A DNA stretch of 64,000 bases. It comes from Desulfovibrio desulfuricans (GTDB taxonomy: Bacteria > Desulfobacterota > Desulfovibrionia > Desulfovibrionales > Desulfovibrionaceae). The notes beneath the pieces are model-generated. The model was not told the origin of the DNA and did not search any database. It was given only the letters and a program-made list of their open reading frames with translations. Numbering within the stretch: the stretch's first letter is position 1; the number at the start of each line of letters is the position of its first letter. Below are positions 1 to 7,873 of this stretch, one piece after another. Made by a program: the position numbers and the translations under genes. The stretch covers positions 248,001-312,000 of the forward strand of contig NZ_CP036295.1 in NCBI RefSeq assembly GCF_004801255.1. Reading direction: 5' to 3'.

Positions 1-335
1 TTGGTGTTGGCTTCCATATCCTTGCCGATCCACGAGACATGCTCGCGGATATTGGCCATTTCAAGCATGTAACGGTTGAGCCCGGCGCGTTCCACCGTAC
101 GGCGGAAGGTTGGCTCGTGCATGCGGGGCGAGCACGAGGCAACAACCACGCCGTCGAGCTTGTACTCGTGGATGGCCGCCTCAATGGCCGCCTGACCCGG
201 CTCGGCGCAGGTGTACATGGGGTCGTCGGCATAGACCACGTCGGGATAGGTGCGGGCTATGGCCGCCACCTTGGCGCAGTCCACGGTTCCGGCGATGTTG
301 CTGCCGCAGTGGCAGATAAAGACGCCTATTCTCAT
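1..335 (-). CDS. hdrA: HdrA-like heterodisulfide reductase subunit A, N-terminal part (cut by window edge)
   Basis: Only the first 111 codons are visible; the gene continues beyond base 1. The start ATG overlaps the stop of hdrB by one base (TAATG) and has a good ribosome binding site (AAGGAGG) inside the end of hdrB. The product starts MRIGVFICHCGSN and carries ASCSPRMHEPTFR, both typical of HdrA, the FAD and iron-sulfur subunit that splits electrons between partners in the cytoplasm. The order hdrC-hdrB-hdrA is the one known from the Desulfovibrio hdr-flox locus, where flavin oxidoreductase (flox/flx) genes follow, so those are expected just outside the window. Family assignment is firm; the bifurcating role is inferred from the family. 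Confidence 0.9.
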   Translation of the reverse strand, partial: MRIGVFICHCGSNIAGTVDCAKVAAIARTYPDVVYADDPMYTCAEPGQAAIEAAIHEYKLDGVVVASCSPRMHEPTFRRTVERAGLNRYMLEMANIREHVSWIGKDMEANT

Positions 336-1267
336 TACCTGCCTCCTTCAGCGGCCTTGGCCTTCTGCTCGGCGGGTTTGGCCGCTTCTTCGCGGCGCAG
401 CTCGCCCAATTTGCGGATAAGACCGTCGGCGCTGACGCACAGCTTGTTCAGGCCCAGCTCTTTTTCCGGCAGGTCAAAGGCAATGCCCATCATCTGGGTA
501 AAATAGAGCACCGGCATGCGGAATTTGGTATCCATGGCCGCGCTGGCCTGATCCTGACGCAGGTCAAGGTTCATCTGGCAGAGCGGGCAGGCCACCACAA
601 TGGCGTCAGCGCCAAGGCGGGTGGCCAGCTCAAGGATGCGGCCCGAATTTTTGGCCGTCATGGGGCGCTCGGGAATGCCAAAGGATGCGCCGCAGCATGC
701 GGTCTTGAGCGGAAAGTCGAGCATCTCCGCGCCGCAGGCCGACATCATTTCTTCCATGAGCGTGGGGTTTTCGGGGTCGCCGAAGTTCATGACTTCCGCC
801 GGGCGGCTCATGAGGCAGCCGTAGTAGGCCACGAGCTTGAGCCCCTTGAGGCTCTGACGCACGCGGGCTGCGATGGCGTCCATTTCCATCTGCGCGGCAA
901 TGCCCTGCATGACGGAGGTGACAGGCGGAAATTCCTTGGCCGAGGGGCCGTCGAGCAGCTCGTCCACCCGGCTGCGAAAGGCGGGGTTTTCCATGCGCTT
1001 GGAGGCCATGCGCAGGTTGGAAAGGCAGCTGGGGCAAGGCGTCAGCAGCACTTCGGCCTTTTGCTGGGCGGCGATATCAAGGTTGCGCACGCACAGGGCG
1101 GCGGAAAGTTCGGTATCAACCGCGTGGGCCGGGGTGGAGCCGCAGCAGTTCCAGTCGGGAATGTCCACAAGGCGCATGTCCAGAGCTTTGCAGACGGCCT
1201 GGGTGGACATTTCGTAATCTTTTGAAGACCCCCTGGCCGAGCAGCCGGGGTAGTAGGCAAAATTCAT
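335..1267 (-). CDS. hdrB: HdrB-like heterodisulfide reductase subunit B (CCG-domain protein)
   Basis: Protein of 310 residues. The start was chosen at MNFAYYPGC because its ATG overlaps the TGA of hdrC (ATGA), a classic coupled junction; the open frame extends further upstream but only inside hdrC. Two cysteine-rich CCG domains are visible: YPGC followed by DWNCCGSTPAH in the first half, and YYGC followed by TACCGASFG and ACPLCQMN in the second half. In the HdrB family these cysteines bind the noncubane iron-sulfur clusters that reduce a disulfide substrate. The C-terminal tail is Ala/Lys/Glu rich and probably flexible. Second gene of an hdrCBA operon. The physiological substrate in sulfate reducers is not settled (DsrC trisulfide is one proposal) and cannot be told from the sequence. 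Confidence 0.93.
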   Translation of the reverse strand: MNFAYYPGCSARGSSKDYEMSTQAVCKALDMRLVDIPDWNCCGSTPAHAVDTELSAALCVRNLDIAAQQKAEVLLTPCPSCLSNLRMASKRMENPAFRSRVDELLDGPSAKEFPPVTSVMQGIAAQMEMDAIAARVRQSLKGLKLVAYYGCLMSRPAEVMNFGDPENPTLMEEMMSACGAEMLDFPLKTACCGASFGIPERPMTAKNSGRILELATRLGADAIVVACPLCQMNLDLRQDQASAAMDTKFRMPVLYFTQMMGIAFDLPEKELGLNKLCVSADGLIRKLGELRREEAAKPAEQKAKAAEGGR

Positions 1268-1845
1268 GGGCGCACCCCCTCTCGCTTGGCGCGTTCCTTG
1301 TAGCGCGTAAAGATGCGCGTGACCGGTCCGGCCCCGCCGGGCAGAATGTGGGGCTTGAGGCCCAGCTTGCCCTTTTTGAGGGCTTCGGGTGCTAGATCCA
1401 CATCGGTAAATACGCGGAGCGAGCGCATCATGTAGAGTGCCATGGTGCCGATTTCGTGGGTGCGGCCAAAGGCGCGCACCGTGTCCAGAAAGGAAAACCA
1501 GAATTTTTCCACCTTGGGAACGGCCACCCGGCCTTCCTTGCGCGCCATGTGGCGCAGGGTCTCCATGACTCCGGCCACGTCGATGTTGTTGGGACACCGC
1601 TGGCTGCAGGTGGAACAGGACAGGCACATCCAGATGGAACGCGAATCGAGAACCGCGTCTTTCAAACCCAATTGTACCGCCCGCATGATCTGGTTGACCT
1701 GCATGTCATAAACGAATCCTGCGGGACAGCCGGCAGTACAATTGCCGCACTGATAGCAGGTAGACACTTTTTGTCCGCTGTGCGCTTCCACTTCCTCCGT
1801 AAAGGCGGGATCGCGCAGTCGGTTCAGGTTAATGGCTTCGTTCAT
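1264..1845 (-). CDS. hdrC: HdrC-like heterodisulfide reductase subunit C (two [4Fe-4S] clusters)
   Basis: Protein of 193 residues with two ferredoxin-type motifs, CYQCGNCTAGCP near residue 30 and CLSCSTCSQRCP near residue 74, each followed by the helix typical of HdrC. It relays electrons between HdrA and HdrB. First gene of the operon and translationally coupled to hdrB by a four-base overlap. The upstream gap to aroQ is 116 bases; on the minus strand it holds a TTGACT at 1916-1921 but no convincing -10 at the right distance, so a promoter there is possible rather than shown. Confidence 0.93.
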   Translation of the reverse strand: MNEAINLNRLRDPAFTEEVEAHSGQKVSTCYQCGNCTAGCPAGFVYDMQVNQIMRAVQLGLKDAVLDSRSIWMCLSCSTCSQRCPNNIDVAGVMETLRHMARKEGRVAVPKVEKFWFSFLDTVRAFGRTHEIGTMALYMMRSLRVFTDVDLAPEALKKGKLGLKPHILPGGAGPVTRIFTRYKERAKREGVRP

Positions 1846-1961
1846 GGGAACTCTCTGGTTAGAAGCTGATGGGGTGCCGCTGTGACAAGTCTGTCTACAA
1901 CGCTACAGCAGAAAAAGTCAAAAATCTAGGCTCGCACCCATGCAAATCATTTACTGTGAAT

Positions 1962-2417
1962 TTACTCTGGTTTGTTTGCGGCCCTCTTTGCCAGCGACTG
2001 GGCCGCACGCAGGCCAAGAAGGTAGCTCTCCACGCCAAAGCCGCAGACGCTCCCCGCGCAGACAGGCGACAGCACCGAATGGTGGCGAAACTCCTCGCGC
2101 GCGTGAACATTGGACATGTGCACCTCAACCACCGGCACAGGCAGGATGGCCAGCGCGTCGGCCAGGGCGTAGCTGTAGTGCGTCCAGGCTCCGGCGTTGA
2201 TGACCACAGCCTGCACTCCCTCGTCCAGCGCCTGATGGATGCGCTCAACCATGACGCCCTCGTGGTTGGTCTGAAAGCTCTCTACCGTTACGTTCAGTTC
2301 CCCGGCCAGCGTCTGCAGGGCCGCGTCAATATCCGCCAGGGTGGCCGTTCCGTACTGTGAAGGATCGCGCTTGCCGAACATGTTCAGGTTGACGCCGTGC
2401 AGTACAAGAATTCGCAT
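1962..2417 (-). CDS. aroQ: 3-dehydroquinate dehydratase, type II
   Basis: Protein of 151 residues starting MRILVLHGVNLNMFGKRDP, the hallmark N terminus of type II dehydroquinases (GxNLNxxGxR). Other family blocks present are SFQTNHEG, VINAGAWTHYSYAL (catalytic-site Asn and Thr-His region) and VEVHMSNVHAREEFRHHS (catalytic His and the Arg of the lid). The enzyme converts 3-dehydroquinate to 3-dehydroshikimate in the shikimate pathway. The start at 2417 gives the usual family length and has GCGAGG upstream; an in-frame ATG at 2435 would add six residues and sits six bases after the aroE stop. Probably co-transcribed with aroE just upstream. Confidence 0.95.
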   Translation of the reverse strand: MRILVLHGVNLNMFGKRDPSQYGTATLADIDAALQTLAGELNVTVESFQTNHEGVMVERIHQALDEGVQAVVINAGAWTHYSYALADALAILPVPVVEVHMSNVHAREEFRHHSVLSPVCAGSVCGFGVESYLLGLRAAQSLAKRAANKPE

Positions 2418-2441
2418 GGAAGCCTCGCTTTTCATGTCGGG

Positions 2442-3323
2442 TTATCGGGGTTGCTGCCCAAGAGCCGTCTCAAGGGCCCGCCGTGATTCGGCAGGCAGCC
2501 CCTGCCCGGTCCACAGGCAAAACTGCGCATCCCCCTGACCAAAAAACATCTCCAGCCCTGATATGCAGCGACGGCCAGCCGCGCGCGCCTCTCGCAAAAA
2601 GCGCGTTTCAAGCGGGTTGTACACAATATCGTAGGCAAGGGGTGTTGCGTTGGCATCACTTTGGGGCGCAAGTTGCGCTGCCAGCGAAAAGTCGTAGGGG
2701 GTGTCGTCTTCGGCCTTGCCGCGCATGCCAAGAGGCGTGGTGTTGACAACCAGCAGGGCGGGCGGCTCGTGCCGGTCTTTCCACAGCAGGGGGGCGAGGC
2801 CAAATTCATCGGCCAGCGGCAAATGGGATTTGTCGGAGGGCGTGGCTACAAAAACATGGGCCGGTCGGCCTTCGAGGCTCGGCGCGGTAAGGCCCGCCGC
2901 CACGGCGCGCGCCGCGCCGCCCGCGCCCAGCAGCAGCACGTCTGTCCCGGCTAGCGGCACGCCCGCAAGGGGAGCCATAAAGCCGGCCACATCGGTATTT
3001 TCACCGCAAAGGCGGTCGCCCTGCCAGTAAATGGTATTGGCTGCGCCCACGCGCCGCGCAAGGGGGCTCACCTCGTCCAGCAGGGGCAGAAGGCCCACCT
3101 TGTGGGGAATAGTTACGGAACAGCCGCGAATGTTGAGCAGCCGCACGCTTTCCACAAAGGCGGGCAGCCTGTCGGGCGGCACTTCCCACTTCAGGTACAG
3201 GGCGTCGATGCCAAGCGCTGCAAACCCAGTATTGTGCAGCAGCGGCGAAAGACTCTGGGCCAACGGCCAGCCCGTGACGCCATAAAGGGCTGTGCCCGTA
3301 GCAGGGGATGCGGCTGCGCTCAT
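2442..3323 (-). CDS. aroE: shikimate dehydrogenase
   Basis: Protein of 293 residues. The N-terminal substrate domain has YGVTGWPLAQSLSPLLHN and VTIPHKVG, whose Lys is the catalytic lysine; ENTDVAGF carries the partner Asp. The Rossmann domain has LLLGAGGAARAVAAGL. The C-terminal block YNPLETRFL is also typical. It reduces 3-dehydroshikimate to shikimate with NADPH. The start at MSAAASPATG is preferred because CAGGAG lies ten bases upstream and the conserved region begins soon after; the frame is open for another 25 codons without homology. Together with aroQ it makes a small two-step shikimate operon. Confidence 0.95.
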   Translation of the reverse strand: MSAAASPATGTALYGVTGWPLAQSLSPLLHNTGFAALGIDALYLKWEVPPDRLPAFVESVRLLNIRGCSVTIPHKVGLLPLLDEVSPLARRVGAANTIYWQGDRLCGENTDVAGFMAPLAGVPLAGTDVLLLGAGGAARAVAAGLTAPSLEGRPAHVFVATPSDKSHLPLADEFGLAPLLWKDRHEPPALLVVNTTPLGMRGKAEDDTPYDFSLAAQLAPQSDANATPLAYDIVYNPLETRFLREARAAGRRCISGLEMFFGQGDAQFCLWTGQGLPAESRRALETALGQQPR

Positions 3324-3612
3324 GGGCGTGCTCCTGAAAAAAGGACGGCAAAAAACATGCGTTGTTGGGCCGACTGCCGCAACACGGTGGACTACCATAC
3401 CCTATGGGATTGCCTGGGGCAATGCCGCGCGGTCGGGATTGCCCGGCTAATCCGAGTAGTTGGGTGATAAATGGCGGTTGCCAGCCGAGCAGGCGTTAAC
3501 CTGCGGGCTTTGCTGCGGATACGGCAAAGCCCGGCGAACCGGGGCATAAAATATGGGGGGGGGCAGGCAAGCGGGCCTTGCGGGGACTGCGAAATGCAGT
3601 TGGGGCCAGCGG

Positions 3613-5103
3613 CTACGAGCGCTTGAGCTCCATGGCCTTTTGCAGCATCTGGTCGGCGGTGGTCACCACCTTGCTGTTGGACTGAAAACCGCGTTGCGTA
3701 ACAATCATGTTGACCATTTCATTGGCCATGTCCACGTTGGAATTTTCAATGTTGTAGGCATTGATTTTTCCGTAATTTTCTGTACCTGCAACGCCCATAT
3801 CCATCTGGCCGGAGTCTGGCGAGGCGGAAAAAAGGTTGTTGCCCTCGCGGCGCAGTCCGTCCTCGCTGGTGAACCTGCACAGGGGTATCTGCCACAGGTT
3901 CATGCTCTCGTTGTTGGAGTACTTGCCCACAACGGTTCCGTCCGCGCTGATGCTGATGTTGTTCAGCGAGCCTTCGGGGTAGCCGTCCTGGGTCTTGGTG
4001 CGGGTGACCGCCGACTGCGTCGTGTAGTTGGTCGTGGCGTCGGCGGCGCGGGTATAGGCATTGCCCATGCTGGCCAGAGCCGTGGGGTCCGTGCCCACGC
4101 TTGCGGCGTTGCCCGGTGTGTTTTGCCAGCCGCTCTTGGCGGAGATGCCCATATTTACCGTAACGGGCGAGCCGTTGACGGACATTTGCGGCAGACCGTC
4201 CTTGGTAAGGGTGGCCGCATTCCAGTCGGCAAGACTGGTGCTGCCCGCAGTGGCGGGCGTGTAGGCCGACATGCCCGTGATCTGCCCGCTGGCGTTGAAG
4301 CTCATGGTGCCGGACATGAGCGCCTGCGCCGTGCCGCCTTTGCTGTCGGCACTGGACGCGATAAGGTACTCGGCGGTGGTGCCGGAGCTGCCCGAGGGCG
4401 CGCCGTCAAAATATATGGTGGCCGAGTGGGCCGTGCCGTCGGCGCCGTACAGGGTAATGTCCTGGCTGTAGCCGTAGGCGGAGCTGCTCAGGGGCGGCGT
4501 GTTGGCCGAATTGTACTGCCCGAGCAGGCTGAAATACGGGTTGGCGGCGTCCGACGAGTGGTCGGTGCTCTGCGCCACGTTAAAGCGCAGATCAACGGAG
4601 GTTGTGGCCTTGGGCGACATCTTGGCAAACTTGTCGATGGTTACCTGGTTCAGTCCGCCCTTGGTGCCGTCTGCATTGTACTTGTAGCCCATCAGGGCCA
4701 TGCCCGCGGGAGTGCGCAGCACCCCGGTGTCGTCCGGTCTGAAGTCGCCAGCGCGGGTGTAGTACTGGTTGCCGGTTTTGTCGGTAACCTGAAAGAACCC
4801 CTTGCCGCTGATGGCCATGTCGGTGACGGTATTGGAAGACTCAAACGCTCCCTGCCCGTACATGGTGCGCACGGCGTCCACCTGAACGCCCTGGCCCACC
4901 TGGCCCAGAGCCACCCGTGAATTGGTCTGCGAACTCCACCCCTCGCCAATATTGCCCTGCTGCGCGTAAAAGACGTCAGAAAACAGAATGCCTTGCTGCT
5001 TGTAGCCGATGGTGCTCACATTGGCGATGTTGTTCGAGATGACGTTCATGCCGTCGCCCAAACTTTTCATGCCTGTGGCCCCGATGTACAAAGACGAGTT
5101 CAT
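3613..5103 (-). CDS. flgE: flagellar hook protein FlgE
   Basis: Protein of 496 residues. The N terminus MNSSLYIGATGMKSLGDGM and NVISNNIANVSTIGYK is the flagellar rod/hook signature, followed by FYAQQG and MAISGKGFFQV, the usual FlgE/FlgG blocks. The C terminus has NSNVDMANEMVNMIVTQRGFQSNSK, the matching D0 helix that packs with the N-terminal helix in the hook tube. The middle (about residues 90-420) is Ser/Thr/Gly rich and variable, as in hook proteins. The start at 5103 has GGCAGGAGG upstream; 18 further in-frame codons precede it but lack family similarity. It stands apart from other flagellar genes in this window and has its own sigma-54 type promoter and a 180-base leader. Confidence 0.93.
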   Translation of the reverse strand: MNSSLYIGATGMKSLGDGMNVISNNIANVSTIGYKQQGILFSDVFYAQQGNIGEGWSSQTNSRVALGQVGQGVQVDAVRTMYGQGAFESSNTVTDMAISGKGFFQVTDKTGNQYYTRAGDFRPDDTGVLRTPAGMALMGYKYNADGTKGGLNQVTIDKFAKMSPKATTSVDLRFNVAQSTDHSSDAANPYFSLLGQYNSANTPPLSSSAYGYSQDITLYGADGTAHSATIYFDGAPSGSSGTTAEYLIASSADSKGGTAQALMSGTMSFNASGQITGMSAYTPATAGSTSLADWNAATLTKDGLPQMSVNGSPVTVNMGISAKSGWQNTPGNAASVGTDPTALASMGNAYTRAADATTNYTTQSAVTRTKTQDGYPEGSLNNISISADGTVVGKYSNNESMNLWQIPLCRFTSEDGLRREGNNLFSASPDSGQMDMGVAGTENYGKINAYNIENSNVDMANEMVNMIVTQRGFQSNSKVVTTADQMLQKAMELKRS

Positions 5104-5213
5104 GTTCTGCCTCCTGCCGGGAGGGAAATTTTTTCCCATATCCGGTAACGACGCCAAGCCTCCGCCGGGGAGCCCCGCTGTCGTTCTGCCGCATTTGCGC
5201 GCGGTACGCCTGA

Positions 5214-5234
5214 CCTGCCGTCATTTGCGGCAGG
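5214..5234 (-). other. stem-loop in the flgE leader
   Basis: Perfect seven-base stem CCTGCCG/CGGCAGG with a seven-base loop, inside the untranslated leader between the sigma-54 type promoter and the flgE start. No T-run follows on either strand, so it does not look like a terminator. It may affect mRNA stability or translation; nothing in the sequence decides this. Confidence 0.4.
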
Positions 5235-5283
5235 CAAATAAAAAAGGCGAAGGGGAAAATTATTCCTCTCCGCCCTGTATAGA

Positions 5284-5299
5284 AGCAGAATCTGTGCCA
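5284..5299 (-). promoter_or_regulatory. sigma-54 type promoter of flgE
   Basis: On the minus strand the sequence reads TGGCACAGATTCTGCT. This has the -24 TGGCAC element, the -12 CTGCT element and exactly ten bases between the GG and GC dinucleotides, as sigma-54 RNA polymerase requires. It lies between the end of the rhodanese gene and flgE and points at flgE. Many bacteria control hook genes with sigma-54 (RpoN) and a flagellar activator. No activator site was identified. Confidence 0.65.
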
Positions 5300-5330
5300 G
5301 CCCGCGCGGCAAAACACCGGGGCGCAGCGC

Positions 5331-5750
5331 TTATTTTTGCAAAGGCAGGCCTGCCTGCTGCCAGGCCGTGACGCCCTGGTTCATGTGCAGGATGTTGGTG
5401 ATGCCCTCTTTTTCCATGGCATCGTACGCGCCTGCCGAGCGGTTGCCCGTACGGCAGTACAGCAGGATGGGCTTGTCCTTGGGCAGGGCGAGTATCTGCG
5501 AGTCAAAGGACGCGCCAAAAAAGTCCATGTTCACCGCGCCGGCAAGGTGTCCCTCGCGGAACTCCGCCGGGGTGCGCACGTCCACAATGGTCAGGCCCTG
5601 CGGCGGGTTTTGCAGTAGCCCGGCGGCTTCATTGACGCTGATATCCTTGGCGGCCGCCTGAACGGCCACCAGCAGGATGAGGCATGCAAGCGCCGACGCA
5701 AGGCCGTGCAGCCGCGCGCGCGTTGTCGTTGCGGACCGGTATCGGGTCAT
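5331..5750 (-). CDS. exported rhodanese-domain protein
   Basis: Protein of 139 residues. Residues 1-35 form a signal peptide: a basic start, a hydrophobic stretch (LASALACLILLVAVQ) and an AAAK cleavage region, so the protein is probably periplasmic. The rest is one rhodanese domain with IVDVRTPAEFREGHL and the active-site loop CRTGNRS, which has the cysteine that carries a persulfide. It likely moves sulfane sulfur or acts on thiols in the periplasm; the true substrate is unknown. An upstream gap of 54 bases separates it from the aminotransferase gene on the same strand, so the two may share a transcript. Confidence 0.88.
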   Translation of the reverse strand: MTRYRSATTTRARLHGLASALACLILLVAVQAAAKDISVNEAAGLLQNPPQGLTIVDVRTPAEFREGHLAGAVNMDFFGASFDSQILALPKDKPILLYCRTGNRSAGAYDAMEKEGITNILHMNQGVTAWQQAGLPLQK

Positions 5751-5804
5751 GTGCGTATCCTGTGCTGTTTGCGGGGCGGCGCACCGCCCCCGTGCACTGC
5801 TGAG

Positions 5805-6995
5805 CTACACGATGGCGGCGCGGGCCTTGGCAAAACCATCGGCGGCATTGCGGATGACTTTTTCATCCACGCAGAAGGCCAGACGGAAGTAGCCGGGGCA
5901 GCCAAAGCCCGAACCCGGCACCGCCAGAACGCGCTCGTCAACAAGCCTGTTCACAAAGGCCACGTCGTCCCCTCCGGGCGCCTTGGGGAAGAAGTAGAAG
6001 GCCCCTGCGGGCATCTGAAATTCGTAACCGGCGTTTTTGAGCACCTCGGCCATGGCCTTGCGGCGGGTGGCGTAGATGTTCAGGTCAACCTGGCTGCCCA
6101 GGGCGGCGGCCATGATATGCTGGCCCACGACCGGCGGGTTTACAAAGCCGAGGATGCGGTTGGTAAGGGTAAGGCCCGCCATGAGCTCGGCCTTTTCGTG
6201 GAGCAGGGGCGACACGGCCGCAAAGCCCACGCGCTCGCCCGGCAGCGAAAGGCTTTTGGAAAACGAGCTGATGACCACGGCATAGGGGTAGAGCGGCAGC
6301 ACCGAGGGTACTTCAGCTCCGTCGTACGCCAGAAAGCGGTAGGGCTCGTCGGCCAGGAGCCAGATGGGCTTGCCGTATTCCTGGCTCTTGTTTTCCAGCA
6401 GTTCTGTCAGAGCCTTGAGATCCTTGCGGCTGTAAATCACGCCCGTGGGGTTGTTGGGCGAGTTGATGAGCACCACGCGGGTTTTGGGGCTGATGGTCTC
6501 TTCAAGCGCCGCCAGATCGGGAGCAAAGGTATCGGGCTTGCTCATGACGGCGCGGAACGTGCCGCCGTGATTGGCCACATAGAAGCCGTACTCCACAAAA
6601 TAGGGAGCAAATCCCAGCATTTCTTCACCGGGGTTGATAACGGCGCGCAAAAAGGCGTTGAGCACGCCCGCAGCGCCGCAGCCCAGCAGCACGTCGTTGG
6701 CGGTCAGGGCTACGCCCTGCTCTTGGCTCAGGTGGGCTGCCAGTTTTTCCCGCGCCCAGGTAAAGCCGCCATTGGGCATGTAGCCAAAGGCAAAGGGTTC
6801 GGAGGCGTGTTCGGCAAAGGCCCGCAGGCCGGACACGACTGCAGGGGGGGCTGGCAGGTCGGGGTTGCCCAGGCTGAAGTCATAAACATTGTCCGCGCCG
6901 TAACGGGCCTTGAGCTGTCCTCCGGCCTCGAACATGCGCCTGATCCACGAGGCGTTTTCCAGATACCCCGAAACACTGTCTGCAAGAATGGACAT
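5805..6995 (-). CDS. PLP-dependent class I/II aminotransferase
   Basis: Protein of 396 residues of the aspartate-aminotransferase fold. Visible are NVYDFSLGNPDLPAPP, GCGAAGVLNA (PLP phosphate region), INSPNNPTGVIYS, LLADEPYRFLAYDG (the Asp that contacts the PLP nitrogen, and Tyr) and SSFSKSLSLPGERVG with the Schiff-base lysine. The C-terminal FRLAFCVDE carries the substrate carboxylate Arg. The start MSILADSV has GGGAG upstream; a longer frame starts 23 codons earlier without similarity. The amino-acid specificity cannot be assigned from motifs; aspartate or aromatic substrates are plausible. Confidence 0.9.
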   Translation of the reverse strand: MSILADSVSGYLENASWIRRMFEAGGQLKARYGADNVYDFSLGNPDLPAPPAVVSGLRAFAEHASEPFAFGYMPNGGFTWAREKLAAHLSQEQGVALTANDVLLGCGAAGVLNAFLRAVINPGEEMLGFAPYFVEYGFYVANHGGTFRAVMSKPDTFAPDLAALEETISPKTRVVLINSPNNPTGVIYSRKDLKALTELLENKSQEYGKPIWLLADEPYRFLAYDGAEVPSVLPLYPYAVVISSFSKSLSLPGERVGFAAVSPLLHEKAELMAGLTLTNRILGFVNPPVVGQHIMAAALGSQVDLNIYATRRKAMAEVLKNAGYEFQMPAGAFYFFPKAPGGDDVAFVNRLVDERVLAVPGSGFGCPGYFRLAFCVDEKVIRNAADGFAKARAAIV

Positions 6996-7083
6996 ATACT
7001 GCTCCCACTGGTTGTTGTATTCGACCTGACTATTGGTTATGCTTCCAAAAGCCGCATAAAGCAATTGTCATTTGGAGGCTCTG

Positions 7084-7521
7084 ATGCGTTTTGAATTTTT
7101 AGGCAAAGCCCGGCGCGTGCTCATTCCTGCGCTGTGCGCGGTGGCCCTGCTGCCCGCTTGCGCCTCCAAGGAGACGCAGGAAGTTACTGACGGCATGGCC
7201 GTTACCGTTACCCTGCGTGATGTTCATCGTTGTTCTCGTATCTCGCCCGAAATCCAGGTTGCCCAGGTTCCTGCCAGTACGGAGTATTACGACGTTCGCC
7301 TGGTGGAGTTTACCGGCGATTCACAGGAGCTGTACCTTGGCGGCGGCTCGTGGAACAACGACGGCACTGGCGTTATCCCCGAGGGCGGTCTGACCCGTCA
7401 CTATCGCGGTCCCTGCCCGCCCAGCGGACAATCCAGGGAATACGCCTTTGTGGTGTCGGCCATGACCCGCCAGAGCATGCAGCCCCTTTCTGTACGGCTG
7501 TACCGTTTTACACAGGAATAA
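7084..7521 (+). CDS. PEBP-like lipoprotein
   Basis: Protein of 145 residues with a TGGAGG ribosome binding site six bases before the ATG. Residues 1-25 are a lipoprotein signal with the lipobox LLPAC, so Cys is expected to be acylated and the protein anchored in a membrane. The mature part contains SPEIQVAQVP and HYRGPCPPSGQSREYAFVVSA, which resemble the PEBP/YbhB pattern (SPxxxxxxVP, and GPxPPxGxHxYxFxxxA). It is shorter than usual PEBPs and lacks the clear DPDAP-type block, so it is a divergent or reduced member. Divergently transcribed from the aminotransferase gene, with 88 bases between the two starts. Confidence 0.65.
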   Translation: MRFEFLGKARRVLIPALCAVALLPACASKETQEVTDGMAVTVTLRDVHRCSRISPEIQVAQVPASTEYYDVRLVEFTGDSQELYLGGGSWNNDGTGVIPEGGLTRHYRGPCPPSGQSREYAFVVSAMTRQSMQPLSVRLYRFTQE

Positions 7522-7537
7522 ACCCCGGCGGTTTGCA

Positions 7538-7569
7538 CCGCTCCAGGCCGCCATGGCGGCCTGGAGCGG
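7538..7569 (+). terminator. perfect 15-bp hairpin after the PEBP-like lipoprotein gene
   Basis: A 15-base perfect inverted repeat (CCGCTCCAGGCCGCC and its complement) separated by only two bases, starting 16 bases after the stop codon. It is very stable but has no T-run directly after it. A second weaker hairpin, 7606-7620 (ACCGC/GCGGT), is followed by five T and may be the real stop point. The rest of the 7570-7810 gap shows no gene. Confidence 0.5.
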
Positions 7570-7810
7570 CAAGGCAAAACGGCAATTCCGTCCCGTTGCG
7601 GTGGTACCGCGCGGGGCGGTTTTTTGTTGCCCTGCGTCGTGCGCGGCGTCTGGCCTCACGCTTTGTATCCTGCCCGACAATGCGGGCCATGGCGTCGGCC
7701 TGCAACCCCGTGCTGTCGTTGCCGCCAGCTGTCGGAGCAAATTTTATCCGTTTTTCAGCCCTCTGGGCGGGCCCTGCAATACGGATTTTGCGGTGCGCAA
7801 CCGCCCAGTC

Positions 7811-7862
7811 CATAAAACAGCAACAGGCGCTGGGGGCGTTGTTACGCCGCCAGCGCCTGTTG
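7811..7862 (-). terminator. intrinsic terminator of the CM/EPSPS-like gene
   Basis: On the minus strand a long stem (CAACAGGCGCTGG paired with CCAGCGCCTGTTG, continued by GGCGT/ACGCC with one mismatch) is followed by CTGTTTTATG. It starts 12 bases after the stop of the gene at 7874-9664, as expected for a rho-independent terminator. Confidence 0.8.
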
Positions 7863-7873
7863 CGCGTAGTTGC

